A stretch of 64,000 nucleotides of DNA. It comes from Shewanella yunxiaonensis. GTDB taxonomy: Bacteria > Pseudomonadota > Gammaproteobacteria > Enterobacterales > Shewanellaceae. Numbering within the stretch: the stretch's first letter is position 1; every line of letters starts with the position of its first letter. The stretch lies in assembly GCF_018223345.1 (NCBI RefSeq), contig NZ_CP073587.1, positions 655,001 to 719,000 of the forward strand, written 5' to 3'. The notes beneath the pieces are model-generated. The model was not told the DNA's origin and did no database searches. It saw only the letters and a list, made by a program, of their open reading frames with translations. The position numbers were made by a program, and so were the translations under genes. This document shows positions 45,675-55,345 of this stretch, piece after piece.

Positions 45675-47459
45675 ATGTCGTTAAAAGAACTCTCATCGTT
45701 GGTATCTCCGTTAACGGAATCCCAAGTGACCCAGTTACAGCAATTGGCTGCGCAGCTCAGCCCACTGCAGCAAGCGTGGGTCAGTGGCTATCTCGCCGCT
45801 AGTGCCGGTGTCGCTGCTCAAACTACGGCTCAGGTGCAGCCCGGTAATACCTTAACCATCTTGTACGGCAGCCAGACGGGGAATAGCCGCGGTATAGCCA
45901 GCCAACTGGCGCAGCAGGCAAGGGCCAATGGTTATGCGGTGAATCTCAGCGCTATGGGCGAGTATAATGTGCGATCGCTCAAACAGGAGCAGTTGCTAGT
46001 TGTGATCGTCAGCACTCAGGGTGAAGGCGACGCTCCGGATGATGCGATTGAATTACATAAATTTTTAGCGTCAAAACGAGCACCAAAACTGGAACAGCTG
46101 CATTATGCTGTGCTGGCGCTCGGTGATTCATCCTACGAATTTTTCTGCCAGACCGGCAAAGATTTTGATGAACGTTTGGCGGCGTTGGGGGCAAAGCCGC
46201 TGTTACCACGCGTGGATTGCGATGTGGATTATCAGCAGCTAAGTGAACAATGGCAGCAGCAGTTATTGGTGGCCGTGCAACCACATCTGCAAACATCCGC
46301 ACAAGTTGTCTCGATTGATAGCGTCAAGCCAGCCAATACGGCAAGCGGATATAGCAAACAACAGCCGTATGAAGCGGACATTCTGCTCAGCCAGAAAATC
46401 ACTGGGCGTGATTCGACAAAAGACACCCGACATATTGAAATCGATTTAGGCGAATCTGGCATTCAATACCAGCCGGGAGACGCCCTCGGCGTTTACTTCA
46501 GCAATTATGCCGCGTTAGTGGATGAACTGCTCTCCAGCCTCCAGCTTGATGGCGATAGTGCTGTGATGTTGCAAGATCGAGCACTGAGCCTGCGTCAGGC
46601 GCTATTGGACGAGAAGGAATTGACACAGCTGTATCCCGGCCTAGTGCAATTCTGGGCGCAGCACTGCGGCAGCGATGAATTGCAAGCAATCGCCGATGAC
46701 CGTGAGCAGAGCCGGTTATTCATTAGGCACCATCAGTTGGCTGATTTGCAGCGTTTATATCCCATCACCAACGTTGACGCCCAGCAATTGATCGATGTGT
46801 TGCGTCCAATCACACCGCGCTTGTATTCCATCGCGTCCAGCCAGAGCGAAGTCGACACCGAAGTGCATCTGACGGTAGGGCTGGTTCAGGAAGTGCGCGA
46901 TGGCATTCCGCGTTATGGGGCCGCATCTGGATTTCTGGCTCGCGCGGAAGAAGGGCAGAAGCTGCGGGTTTATGTGGAAGCTAACAAGCATTTCCGTTTG
47001 CCGACTGATCCAGCGACCCCGGTGATTATGATCGGTCCCGGTACCGGCGTGGCGCCATTCCGCGCTTTCATGCAACAACGAGCCGCACAGGGGGCTAGCG
47101 GTGACAGCTGGTTGTTCTTTGGTAATCCGCACTTTGAGCAGGATTTTCTGTATCAGACCGAGTGGCAGCAGTACCTCAAAACCGGTCAGCTTAGCCGGAT
47201 TTCTCTGGCATTTTCCCGCGACCAACAGCAAAAAATTTATGTGCAGCAGCGTATTCGTGAACAGGGTGAAGCGTTATGGCAGTGGCTGCAACGTGGTGCC
47301 CACCTGTACTTATGTGGTGATGCCGAGCGCATGGCCAAAGACGTGCAGCAGGCGTTAGTGGATGTGGTTGTCGCGTATGGTGGTCTGGACGCCGAAGCCG
47401 CCACCGAGTATCTGGAAAACCTGCGACAACAAGGTCGCTTCCAGAAAGATGTTTACTGA
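45675..47459 (+). CDS. cysJ: Sulfite reductase flavoprotein subunit CysJ
   Basis: Cytoplasmic flavoprotein of 594 aa that passes electrons from NADPH via FAD and FMN to CysI. The flavodoxin domain (about 60-210) has LYGSQTGNSRGIA; the FAD-binding region (about 230-440) has RLYSIASSQSEV; the NADPH domain (about 450-594) has MIGPGTGVAPFRAFMQQR and ends KDVY as in the family. It is the first gene of the cysJIH operon, with 51 nt to cysI. Confidence 0.97.
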   Translation: MSLKELSSLVSPLTESQVTQLQQLAAQLSPLQQAWVSGYLAASAGVAAQTTAQVQPGNTLTILYGSQTGNSRGIASQLAQQARANGYAVNLSAMGEYNVRSLKQEQLLVVIVSTQGEGDAPDDAIELHKFLASKRAPKLEQLHYAVLALGDSSYEFFCQTGKDFDERLAALGAKPLLPRVDCDVDYQQLSEQWQQQLLVAVQPHLQTSAQVVSIDSVKPANTASGYSKQQPYEADILLSQKITGRDSTKDTRHIEIDLGESGIQYQPGDALGVYFSNYAALVDELLSSLQLDGDSAVMLQDRALSLRQALLDEKELTQLYPGLVQFWAQHCGSDELQAIADDREQSRLFIRHHQLADLQRLYPITNVDAQQLIDVLRPITPRLYSIASSQSEVDTEVHLTVGLVQEVRDGIPRYGAASGFLARAEEGQKLRVYVEANKHFRLPTDPATPVIMIGPGTGVAPFRAFMQQRAAQGASGDSWLFFGNPHFEQDFLYQTEWQQYLKTGQLSRISLAFSRDQQQKIYVQQRIREQGEALWQWLQRGAHLYLCGDAERMAKDVQQALVDVVVAYGGLDAEAATEYLENLRQQGRFQKDVY

Positions 47460-47510
47460 GATCCATGGACAGCACTGCCACTGGCAGGCTGGCATCAAAG
47501 AGAGTGAGTT

Positions 47511-49205
47511 ATGAGCGAGCCAAAATTATCTGCTAATGAGCGCATTAAAAGTCACAGTCAGCACCTGCGCGGCACCATAAAGCAAGGATTGTCCACAGAT
47601 GTTACCGGGGCTTTCAGCGATGATGATCAGCAACTGATCAAATTCCACGGTTTCTATCAACAGGACGACCGGGATCTGCGTAATGAGCGTAAAGAGCAGA
47701 AACTGGAGCCCCTCTACAGCTTTATGCTACGAGCAAGGGTTCCAGGCGGAGTGTGCACGCCAGAGCAGTGGCTGGAAGTCGACCGTATTGCATCTGAGTT
47801 GACCACCTCGAACAGTATCCGCCTGACCACACGTCAGACCTTTCAGTATCATGGTATTCCGAAGCGTAATCTGAAAACCATTATTCAAGGGTTGGACCGT
47901 AAAGCATTGGATTCCATTGCCGCCTGTGGCGATGTGAACCGTAACGTAATGTGTAACCCCAACCCAGTGCAGTCCAAACTGCATCAGCAGGCATATTACT
48001 GGGCGAAAAAACTGTCAGATCACATGCTGCCGCACACCAAGGCTTATGCCGAGATCTGGCTGGATGATGAAAAACTGTTAAGCACCGAAACTGAAGCCGA
48101 GTCGATTTATGGTGATACCTATCTGCCACGTAAATTCAAAATGGCCGTTGCCGTGCCACCAGATAACGATGTGGATGTCTATACCAACGACTTTGGCTTG
48201 ATCGCGGTTGCCGAACACGATGAATTGGTTGGCTTCAACTTAGTGGCCGGTGGCGGCATGGGCTCGACTCACGGTGAGGTGGAAACCTTCCCACGGCTAG
48301 CCGATGACTTCGGTTTTATTCGCGCTGAAGACACCATCAAATTCGCTGAAGCGGTCATGACATTGCAACGGGACTGGGGTAATCGCAGTAACCGTAAACG
48401 TGCACGTCTGAAATACACTATTGTGGATCGCGGTTTTGCGGCATTCAAAGCGGAAGTTGAAAATCGTGCGGGGGTGAAATTTGAGCCTAAGCGCAAAGTG
48501 GTTATCGGCGATCGTGGCGATCGCTATGGTTGGGTCAAAGGTGTCGATAATCAGTGGCATCTGACGTTGTTTATCGAAGGGGGCCGTATTAAGGATCTCC
48601 CCGGAAAACCGTTGCAAACTGGTTTGCGGGAGATTGCCAAAATCCATCAAGGCGATTTTCGTATGACCTCCAACCAGAATATCATCATCGCCGGGGTCGC
48701 GGAGGCTGCCAAACAACAGATTGAAGGGTTAGCGCGCAAGCATGGTTTACTGGGCGAAGTGATCAGTGCCAGCCGCGGCCATTCCATCGCGTGTGTGGCA
48801 CTGCCGACCTGTCCGTTAGCGATGGCTGAAGCAGAACGCTATTTCCCTGAATTCATGGATAAAGTCGAGGCACTGCAACAGAAGCATGGCCTTGCCGAGC
48901 AGCCGATCGTGGTGCGCATGACCGGTTGTCCTAACGGCTGCGCGCGTCCTTTCGCGGCAGAAATTGGTTTGGTAGGTAAAGCGCCCGGACGCTACAACCT
49001 GTATTTGGGCGCAAGTTTTGAAGGCACCCGGCTCAACAAAATGTATCGTGAAAATATCCAGGAAGCTGAGATATTAAACGAGCTGGATGGCTTATTTGCG
49101 CGCTATGCGCTGGAACGTAATGCTGGGGAGTACTTCGGTGATTTCGTGGTGCGTGTTGGCGTTGTGAAAGCGGTACTGGATGCCGCCAGGGATTTCCATG
49201 GCTGA
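47511..49205 (+). CDS. cysI: Sulfite reductase hemoprotein subunit CysI
   Basis: Cytoplasmic enzyme of 564 aa that reduces sulfite to sulfide with a siroheme coupled to a 4Fe-4S cluster. The four cluster ligands are visible in [16 protein letters not shown] and [11 protein letters not shown]. Substrate-binding Arg residues lie in [12 protein letters not shown]. It needs siroheme, made from the product of the cobA-type gene 3.7 kb downstream. Its end overlaps cysH by eight bases. Confidence 0.97.
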   Translation: MSEPKLSANERIKSHSQHLRGTIKQGLSTDVTGAFSDDDQQLIKFHGFYQQDDRDLRNERKEQKLEPLYSFMLRARVPGGVCTPEQWLEVDRIASELTTSNSIRLTTRQTFQYHGIPKRNLKTIIQGLDRKALDSIAACGDVNRNVMCNPNPVQSKLHQQAYYWAKKLSDHMLPHTKAYAEIWLDDEKLLSTETEAESIYGDTYLPRKFKMAVAVPPDNDVDVYTNDFGLIAVAEHDELVGFNLVAGGGMGSTHGEVETFPRLADDFGFIRAEDTIKFAEAVMTLQRDWGNRSNRKRARLKYTIVDRGFAAFKAEVENRAGVKFEPKRKVVIGDRGDRYGWVKGVDNQWHLTLFIEGGRIKDLPGKPLQTGLREIAKIHQGDFRMTSNQNIIIAGVAEAAKQQIEGLARKHGLLGEVISASRGHSIACVALPTCPLAMAEAERYFPEFMDKVEALQQKHGLAEQPIVVRMTGCPNGCARPFAAEIGLVGKAPGRYNLYLGASFEGTRLNKMYRENIQEAEILNELDGLFARYALERNAGEYFGDFVVRVGVVKAVLDAARDFHG

Positions 49206-49956
49206 GATAAATTCGCCGGTAACGGCCGCACAGTTAACTGCGTTGTTGCAGCTGGATGAACATGAGCAACAACAACAGCTGGCTGATATTAATGTTTTCC
49301 TCGGTCAATTAACGCCACAGCAGCGTGTCCAGTGGGCCTTGGCGTATCTGCCGGGAACCCATGCGCTATCCTCAAGCTTTGGTATTCAGGCGGCTGTAAT
49401 GCTGCATCTGGTAACTAGCATTTGGGCTGACGTGCCGGTACTCCTCACTGATACCGGCTATCTGTTTCCGGAAACCTACCAGTTCATAGATGAGCTGACG
49501 CAACGACTGCAGCTGAATCTTAAGGTGTACCGATCAGAATTGACGCCGGCCTGGCAAGAAGCGCGATTTGGCAAATTGTGGGAAAAAGGTCTGGATGGAC
49601 TCGAATTTTATAACCGTATGAATAAAGTTGAGCCGATGAAACGGGCCTTAGAGGAGTTACAGGTGGGGACCTGGTTTGCTGGTCTGCGCCATAGTCAGGC
49701 CGCGACTCGCGAAGCCTTGCCGATCCTTGCAATTCATGGCGGTCACTACAAAGTGTTACCCATCATTGAGTGGAGTAATCGTGATGTACATGTTTATCTG
49801 CAACAACACAATTTACCTTACCATCCGTTGTGGTATCAAAATTATGTGTCGGTTGGTGATACGCATTCTACGCGGCCGTTAACTGCGGGGATGACAGAAG
49901 CGGAAACCCGATTCAATGGCATCAAACGTGAGTGTGGCCTGCACTTTGAAATATAA
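49198..49956 (+). CDS. cysH: Phosphoadenosine phosphosulfate reductase CysH
   Basis: Cytoplasmic PAPS reductase of 252 aa that makes sulfite using thioredoxin or glutaredoxin. It has the PP-loop-like [16 protein letters not shown], the [15 protein letters not shown] segment and the catalytic Cys in KRECGLH at the C-terminus. It lacks the paired Cys motifs that hold a 4Fe-4S cluster in APS reductases, so PAPS is the expected substrate. I chose ATG 49198 (AGGGA upstream) over 49180. It is last in the cysJIH operon and translationally coupled to cysI. Confidence 0.95.
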   Translation: MAEINSPVTAAQLTALLQLDEHEQQQQLADINVFLGQLTPQQRVQWALAYLPGTHALSSSFGIQAAVMLHLVTSIWADVPVLLTDTGYLFPETYQFIDELTQRLQLNLKVYRSELTPAWQEARFGKLWEKGLDGLEFYNRMNKVEPMKRALEELQVGTWFAGLRHSQAATREALPILAIHGGHYKVLPIIEWSNRDVHVYLQQHNLPYHPLWYQNYVSVGDTHSTRPLTAGMTEAETRFNGIKRECGLHFEI

Positions 49957-50301
49957 TTATTATAATTCAATATATTAGGTTGTCTGTGTTCAGAACTGCT
50001 CAGAATGGGCACGCTTAGCGATCAAGGTTTTTACCAGTTTGTACACAGACTTATGCACAACGTAAATTTCTTGGTTATACTAAACATTCCCCCGTTGGGG
50101 AAATAAAGCATGTCATTCTGTATCCGGTGTTCCTATTGGGCATCAGCCTTCGGCAGACAGTGTGATTGACGTGCTGATGGCAGTGTACTCCTTCGGGTAG
50201 CAGGTGATGACTTATCGATGTTGCCGTTCACTGCCGCTTTGATTGGCTTGCTGGCGCAGTCTCAAAGCATTTTCCCGTCCCGAATAGCCTGGGTATTCAG
50301 G
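49957..50301. other. Gap between cysH and the S41-like gene
   Basis: 345 bp without a supported gene. It has a -10-like TATACT near 50077, a CCCC/GGGG mini-stem near 50091, and from 50110 a GC composition like coding DNA. One ORF of 19 codons starts at ATG 50110 (MSFCIRCSYWASAFGRQCD). A hairpin at 50279-50310 overlaps the stop of the minus-strand gene. Confidence 0.4.
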
Positions 50302-50310
50302 TTATTCGGG
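50279..50310 (-). terminator. Hairpin at the end of the S41-like gene
   Basis: Stem CCCGAATAGCCTG / CAGGTTATTCGGG with a 6-nt loop, overlapping the TAA stop codon. No U-tract follows on the minus strand, so it may protect the mRNA end rather than terminate. Confidence 0.45.
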
Positions 50311-51714
50311 GCTCTCCCCCGAAGCGTTAATTTTCCCAAAATATTGTCGCAACGCCTTAAGCAATTGAGGCCACTTAACATTTGGTGGCAGCGGTAGCTG
50401 TAGATCCGGCGTAATCCCCTTCCCGGACAATTGATTGCCGTATTGGTCATAGGCTAATGATGCGGTAATACTCACGCTGATATCGCTGCTGGGGAGGCGG
50501 AATTCGTGTTTACGCCCCATATCGCCCAAGGTGGCATCACCTATCAGCAAGGTCTTGCGCCAATCTTTGGCATAATACGCCAGCCATTCGCATTCATAAC
50601 GGCATCCTGGACCAATCAGCAGTACCAATTGCTGCGATGTTGCCGGGACTACTGACGCTGGCGATACTACGGGCGTTTTTGCAAACCATTGACTTAGCTC
50701 GGGTTGCTGCTGTTTGGCTAAGGTGACGCTGATAGCGGGAAACAGTTGAAAGTATTGCAGCGGTACCAAACCTAGCGGTGCGAGAAAATCACTGCGTAGC
50801 TGTGAGGCGCGGCGGTAACGTCCATAACCTATGGGCTGTGTTGCCGGGTATTGTCTGCCTTGTACTAACTGCTGTAGCAATATCGGACTGAATCCTGTGG
50901 TCTGTCGTAAGTCCAGGATCAGCGTTCCTGCCTGCAGCGCTTTTTGGAAATCCCGTTGCAGCTGACGATCATTTTCCAGTCGCTCTAAATCGCCAAAACG
51001 AAACAACTCCGTATTATCACCCAGCCATTGCCATTGACTGATGGCGGGGCTACGTTTGCTGGTAGCTTTGTCTGATACCGGTAATTGTAGATGGGTGATA
51101 TTGCTGTCATCACTGGTTAAGGTCAGGGTTACTGTAGGTTTTACTTGTAAGCCTAATTCTCGACGCAATACATCCAACTGCTGTAGCTGTGTCGTGATAG
51201 GCAGCTTGGCTGCGAGCATGCGTTTGGCTGCTGTTTCCCAGCGCTGGATGGGCACGCCGTCTATGTGTGTCAGGAATGGGCGTTTGCTATCGATAGGCTG
51301 ATTATTGTTGTCTAATGCCAACCAGCGTTGCTGCATCTGTTGTAACTTGATGGGTAAAATGCCGGAGGCCATGGGCAGGGCAGATACACTGGCACCTGGG
51401 TCATTAATTAGGCTCAGCAGTTTCCGTACTTCCGTATTAAAGCGATTAAGGTCAATATTTTGCGGATAACGAACAGTGACTTGACCTACACGCTGTTGTA
51501 AACGTTTTAAATTCTCTGGATGAAGCACAATAAAGGCCGAGTAATCGGCCACTTGCTGCTGCAAGGTTTTGAGATCCAATACCAACTGCTCATGGGTTAA
51601 TACCCCCTGGGCGAGTGGTCGCTGCAAGACAAAACGCAGTAGTTGCAGGCTACTGATCAATAATGCCAGCAGAAATAGATAAAAAATTTCTCTGAACCCG
51701 GATCTCATTGCCAT
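50302..51714 (-). CDS. S41-peptidase-like protein with lost catalytic dyad
   Basis: Protein of 470 aa with one N-terminal membrane anchor (about residues 8-28) and a periplasmic part. The C-terminal third resembles the tail-specific protease (S41) core: LILDLRQTTGF, then QLVLLIGPGCRYECEWLAYYAKD (about residue 370) and LLIGDATLGDMGR, ending with KGITPDLQLPLP. Hand alignment to CtpA/Tsp places Tyr where the Ser nucleophile should be and Asp at the Lys position, so it may be inactive as a protease. No PDZ domain is clear. It follows pldA by 17 nt, in one operon. Confidence 0.7.
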   Translation of the reverse strand: MAMRSGFREIFYLFLLALLISSLQLLRFVLQRPLAQGVLTHEQLVLDLKTLQQQVADYSAFIVLHPENLKRLQQRVGQVTVRYPQNIDLNRFNTEVRKLLSLINDPGASVSALPMASGILPIKLQQMQQRWLALDNNNQPIDSKRPFLTHIDGVPIQRWETAAKRMLAAKLPITTQLQQLDVLRRELGLQVKPTVTLTLTSDDSNITHLQLPVSDKATSKRSPAISQWQWLGDNTELFRFGDLERLENDRQLQRDFQKALQAGTLILDLRQTTGFSPILLQQLVQGRQYPATQPIGYGRYRRASQLRSDFLAPLGLVPLQYFQLFPAISVTLAKQQQPELSQWFAKTPVVSPASVVPATSQQLVLLIGPGCRYECEWLAYYAKDWRKTLLIGDATLGDMGRKHEFRLPSSDISVSITASLAYDQYGNQLSGKGITPDLQLPLPPNVKWPQLLKALRQYFGKINASGESPE

Positions 51715-51731
51715 GACAACAATATCGCCCT

Positions 51732-52646
51732 TTACAGAAGGTCATTGAGCGCGACACCGAGACCGATACGCTCGGTGTGCGCGTTGTAATCGATAAGACT
51801 TTCACCATAGCCGTTGAAATACTGCGCATAGATCCGCAAATTTCCGAGAATCGGATAGCTCCATGTCAATTGTGCGGCACCACGATTATTGCTGGTTTTT
51901 AGGTTATTCCGCAGCATCAGACTGAAGCGGTGCTTGCCCGGCCCATAAAGGGCAGTGAATTCAAAATGACCTAAATAATCTTCAATATCCGGGTTGTCAT
52001 CGCCGTGAGGGTCACCGTCATATTTCTTGTCGCTTTCAGGGATCCTCCACCAGACTTTCAGCGAAAAGGCCATTGGCCCATTATCAAAGACCATATTGCC
52101 ATATACTCGATTCCAGCTACGAGATAGGCTGCCAGAGCGACCATTGGATTGATGTACGGCACCAAATCCGAAAAACGAATTGGTGAAATCACCAATTTTC
52201 CAGTCATTGTTAAACAGCATAAACAGTTCCGGTTCATGATTGGTTTCCCGGAAAGGTGAAGAGCTGTTTTTATTGTAAACCTGCCACCAGGACTGGTTCG
52301 TGTAGGCAAAGAACAGATGCCCATTATCACCGAACACCTTGTATGCCAGCGGAAATTTAAAACTGATCTGGAATTTAGCTTCAGCGTGGTCCAAGGCGTA
52401 ATCGCCTTGCTCCATCTCTGCAGCAAAGGGGGTGGTATTGGGGGACGAGCTGTAAGTTATCGGCAGAAAATAATTCACCTTGTGAGGCATGATTACAAAC
52501 GGGTTGTCTGAAGCCTGCAACTCTTTATTGACCCGCTCTTCTACCAATGATGGCTGTGGATTAGCATCAGTCTCGGCAAAGACTGTCTGGCAGTTTAATA
52601 CGCCGATCACTCCAATAATTACGGCGGTAAGCTGGGGGATTTTCAT
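51732..52646 (-). CDS. pldA: Outer membrane phospholipase A PldA
   Basis: Outer-membrane beta-barrel phospholipase of 304 aa that removes misplaced phospholipids from the outer leaflet. The His-Ser-Asn catalytic region is GAVHQSNGRSGSLSRSWNRVYGN; alternating barrel strands run to the C-terminal aromatic/hydrophobic end. I chose ATG 52646 (AAGGTC upstream; signal peptide MKIPQLTAVIIGVIGVLNCQTVFA) over 52799, whose extra 51 residues are not a family feature. First gene of an operon with the S41-like gene. Confidence 0.93.
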   Translation of the reverse strand: MKIPQLTAVIIGVIGVLNCQTVFAETDANPQPSLVEERVNKELQASDNPFVIMPHKVNYFLPITYSSSPNTTPFAAEMEQGDYALDHAEAKFQISFKFPLAYKVFGDNGHLFFAYTNQSWWQVYNKNSSSPFRETNHEPELFMLFNNDWKIGDFTNSFFGFGAVHQSNGRSGSLSRSWNRVYGNMVFDNGPMAFSLKVWWRIPESDKKYDGDPHGDDNPDIEDYLGHFEFTALYGPGKHRFSLMLRNNLKTSNNRGAAQLTWSYPILGNLRIYAQYFNGYGESLIDYNAHTERIGLGVALNDLL

Positions 52647-52884
52647 GCGACCTTGTCTCCCTGGTAACGTAAAATATCCACTGCGAATGCAGTGTAGCAT
52701 TGAAAATGGCCGTATTAACAGTAGCTTGAATTTGCCGCGGGGGAATGTCATCAGATGATTTCTGAATGGTGCTTCGATGCCTTGTTCATATATAACCATT
52801 AAGAATAAAAACTAATAATTATATATTTAATAAAGAATATTGAGACAGTTATATTGCCCCTAGTTAATTAGGGGGTGATTGAAG

Positions 52885-53703
52885 ATGGCACTGTTGCAAC
52901 TCGCTGGGCGTCAAGCCAAAGGTAAAGTCTATCTGTTGGGTGCCGGTCCTGGCGATCCGGAGCTATTAACCCTCAAAGCCTGGCGCTTATTGAAAAGTGC
53001 CGACGTCGTGTTATATGACGCATTAGTCAGCGAAGAGATCTTGGCGCTGATCCCAACTGCGGCCGAAAAGATCTCCGTCGGCAAACGCGCAGGTCATCAC
53101 AGTGCTTCTCAGGATGAGATTAATCGCTTATTGGTTACTAAGGCTTATACCCGAGAAACCGTTGTGCGTTTAAAGGGGGGCGATCCTTTCATCTTTGGTC
53201 GCGGTGGGGAAGAACTGTTGGCGTTAACGGATGCCGGAGTGGACTTTGAAGTGGTCCCAGGGATTACTGCTGCCAGTGGTGCAGCGGCTTATGCGGGCAT
53301 TCCATTGACGCACCGTGAACTTGCCCGGTCTGTGACATTTATTACAGCGCATTGCCAAACCGCCGAGCAGCCGATCAACTGGCAGGCCTACAGCGCAGTT
53401 GACCATACCCTGGTGATTTACATGGGCGTACTCAAGGCCAATGTTATCCAACATGAGCTGCTAACTGCCGGTAGGGCGGCCAATACCCCGGTTGCGATCG
53501 TGTCTCGTGCAAGCACGCCACAACAAAAAACATTTCAGGGGACATTATCGGAATTGGAGCGGTTAGCGGCTGATCCTCAATTACAGATGCCAGCGCTCAT
53601 CATCATAGGCCATGTGGTGCAGTTGGCGCAGCAGCTAAATTGGTTTGAAACTGCTTCGCGGAAACACAGTGCCGTAGCGATAGAATCTTCCATACAAGGA
53701 TGA
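52885..53703 (+). CDS. cobA: Uroporphyrinogen-III C-methyltransferase (siroheme synthesis)
   Basis: Cytoplasmic SAM-dependent methyltransferase of 272 aa that makes precorrin-2, first step to siroheme and cobalamin. Motifs: VYLLGAGPGDPELLTLKA (residues about 14-31), VRLKGGDPFIFGRGGEE (about 93) and GITAASGAAAYAGIPLTHR (about 125). There is no fused dehydrogenase/ferrochelatase domain as in CysG. Being near cysI, it probably serves siroheme for sulfite reductase. ATG 52885 with GGGGGTGA upstream is preferred over TTG 52879. Confidence 0.93.
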   Translation: MALLQLAGRQAKGKVYLLGAGPGDPELLTLKAWRLLKSADVVLYDALVSEEILALIPTAAEKISVGKRAGHHSASQDEINRLLVTKAYTRETVVRLKGGDPFIFGRGGEELLALTDAGVDFEVVPGITAASGAAAYAGIPLTHRELARSVTFITAHCQTAEQPINWQAYSAVDHTLVIYMGVLKANVIQHELLTAGRAANTPVAIVSRASTPQQKTFQGTLSELERLAADPQLQMPALIIIGHVVQLAQQLNWFETASRKHSAVAIESSIQG

Positions 53704-53717
53704 ATCGCGCGCTAAAG

Positions 53718-54590
53718 TTAGGCGGTGGCGGTAAAGTCTTTTTGCAAAAGGGTCTTGAGGGCGCTGACATACGCAACGTCTTCACGCGGAGCAACTAAAT
53801 GTGCCAGTTCTTCTCCAACCGCCGTTAGCCGATAATAGCCAAAAAGTAAGTGATTAGATTTTGGGGTAAGTGTCAGCTGCTGTTGATGTGGCAGTTGCAG
53901 CACTAACGCTTGTTTGGCTGGCAACAATCCAGTTTCAAACTCGCTCTTATGCAGTATGCCCGCATCCATCAGTGTTAACAGACTGGAGTAGGGCAGCCCA
54001 AACTGCGATAATCCCAAGTTCACCGCAGGGTGTTTACGGAAATACTGTCCAAATCCCCCTGATATGCGATAGCTACTCAGCAGTTTTCCCCGGTTTTCAT
54101 TATTGATTTTTATCATCATTCCCAGCGCTTTTTCCAGCAGTTGCGCTTCACGTAGCGTCAACTGTTTTAGCGTGGTTAAGGTACGCAGACTAAAGTTACC
54201 TGGATTCACGGTTTCACTGGCAAGGATACGTGCCCAAAGATCCTGCATCTTACGATTATGGATCTGTTCCGCTAGTTGAAAAAATTGATGGACCCAGTCG
54301 GAGTCAAGTTCAGCACCAGTGACATCAGATGACGAGTAACTCAGTGTCATCGCATAAATGTTTTCCAGGTTTTGCTGATACTGCTGTTGCTGCAATTTTT
54401 GTCTAAACACTGCCCGTTGACTCAACGTTGCATTGGCCGGGTGATAATCATTGTCTGAGGCCAGTCCCAAGAGCCGGCCAAGACGCAGCACTTTCTTGCG
54501 CGCAGACATCTCTTGCGCACTTTCTATCGGCGATGATTCGTTAAGCTCATGGGGGTCGGCCATTGCATCAGTCTGGATTAAGGTTGGCAT
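53718..54590 (-). CDS. TIGR03899 family protein
   Basis: Uncharacterised protein of 290 aa resembling the TIGR03899 family known from Shewanella and Vibrio. The central part has HNRKMQDLWARILASETVNPGNFSLRTLTTLKQLTLREAQLLEK, the family's best-conserved stretch; the C-terminal part reads as mixed alpha/beta. It has no signal peptide or membrane helix. It converges on cobA with 14 nt between the stop codons. The 20-bp inverted repeat at 54649-54668 is just upstream of its start and may be its operator. Confidence 0.75.
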   Translation of the reverse strand: MPTLIQTDAMADPHELNESSPIESAQEMSARKKVLRLGRLLGLASDNDYHPANATLSQRAVFRQKLQQQQYQQNLENIYAMTLSYSSSDVTGAELDSDWVHQFFQLAEQIHNRKMQDLWARILASETVNPGNFSLRTLTTLKQLTLREAQLLEKALGMMIKINNENRGKLLSSYRISGGFGQYFRKHPAVNLGLSQFGLPYSSLLTLMDAGILHKSEFETGLLPAKQALVLQLPHQQQLTLTPKSNHLLFGYYRLTAVGEELAHLVAPREDVAYVSALKTLLQKDFTATA

Positions 54591-54648
54591 GGCTTACTAT
54601 AAGCCGAAAGGTGACTAGGATGTCCAGAAGTTGTTAGAAACTGCATGA

Positions 54649-54668
54649 TTGTTCAGCTAACTGAACAA
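54649..54668. promoter_or_regulatory. 20-bp inverted repeat between the TIGR03899 gene and hemG
   Basis: TTGTTCAG and CTGAACAA flank a CTAA spacer, giving a perfect 8+4+8 repeat. It lies 59 nt before the TIGR03899 start and 143 nt before hemG; it may be an operator. Confidence 0.5.
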
Positions 54669-54811
54669 GTAAAAGCCATTTTGTGAACTGCACGTAATTA
54701 ATGACTTTTTGCGCGAGTTGTTGCCGATGGGCGTGATCCGATTCATGTAAACTATGGCATTATTTCCCTAATATAATCGCTAGCTAACAGATTGAACGTA
54801 CAGGTGTTAAT

Positions 54812-55336
54812 GTGGACAAAACCCTTATTCTATTTTCCAGTGTTCATGGCCAGACCCGAAAAATATGTGACTTTATGGCTAAGCGTCTGGAACAGCAGGG
54901 ACATCAGGTAACTTTGGCTGCAATCACGGACGCGCCGGAATTAGGTGAATTCGACAGAATCTTGATTGGTGCCAGTATCCGGCATGGAAAGCACAACCCT
55001 GCAGTTTATGATTTTATTGCACAGCACCAGGCGCAGCTAGAGGTCAAACCCAATGGTTTTTTCTCAGTGAGCCTTGTTGCCAGAAAGCCCGCCAAAAATA
55101 CGCCTGATACCAATCCTTACATGCAGGCCTTTCTGGCGAAATCCGCTTGGAAACCCAAGTTGCTGGAAGTGTTTGGCGGCAACCTGAACTACCAGGGATA
55201 TGATGCCATGGATCGCAATATCATAAGATTTATCATGTGGATAACTAAGGGCCCTACCGATCCTAATACCTGTGTGGAATATACCAATTGGGATAAAGTA
55301 GCGGCGTTTGTCGATCAGTTTGGCAACGCGGCGTAG
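54812..55336 (+). CDS. hemG: Menaquinone-dependent protoporphyrinogen IX dehydrogenase HemG
   Basis: Flavodoxin-like enzyme of 174 aa for the penultimate step of heme synthesis, passing electrons to the quinone pool. The FMN-binding loop is SSVHGQTRKI near the N-terminus; the RHGKHNPAVYDFI segment and the extra loop FLAKSAWKPKLLEVFGGNLNYQGYDAMDRNIIRFIM are typical of long-chain HemG. The start is GTG 54812 preceded by AGGTG. A small cytochrome b gene follows after 9 nt, likely in the same operon. Confidence 0.95.
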   Translation: MDKTLILFSSVHGQTRKICDFMAKRLEQQGHQVTLAAITDAPELGEFDRILIGASIRHGKHNPAVYDFIAQHQAQLEVKPNGFFSVSLVARKPAKNTPDTNPYMQAFLAKSAWKPKLLEVFGGNLNYQGYDAMDRNIIRFIMWITKGPTDPNTCVEYTNWDKVAAFVDQFGNAA

Positions 55337-55345
55337 GAGTCGGTT

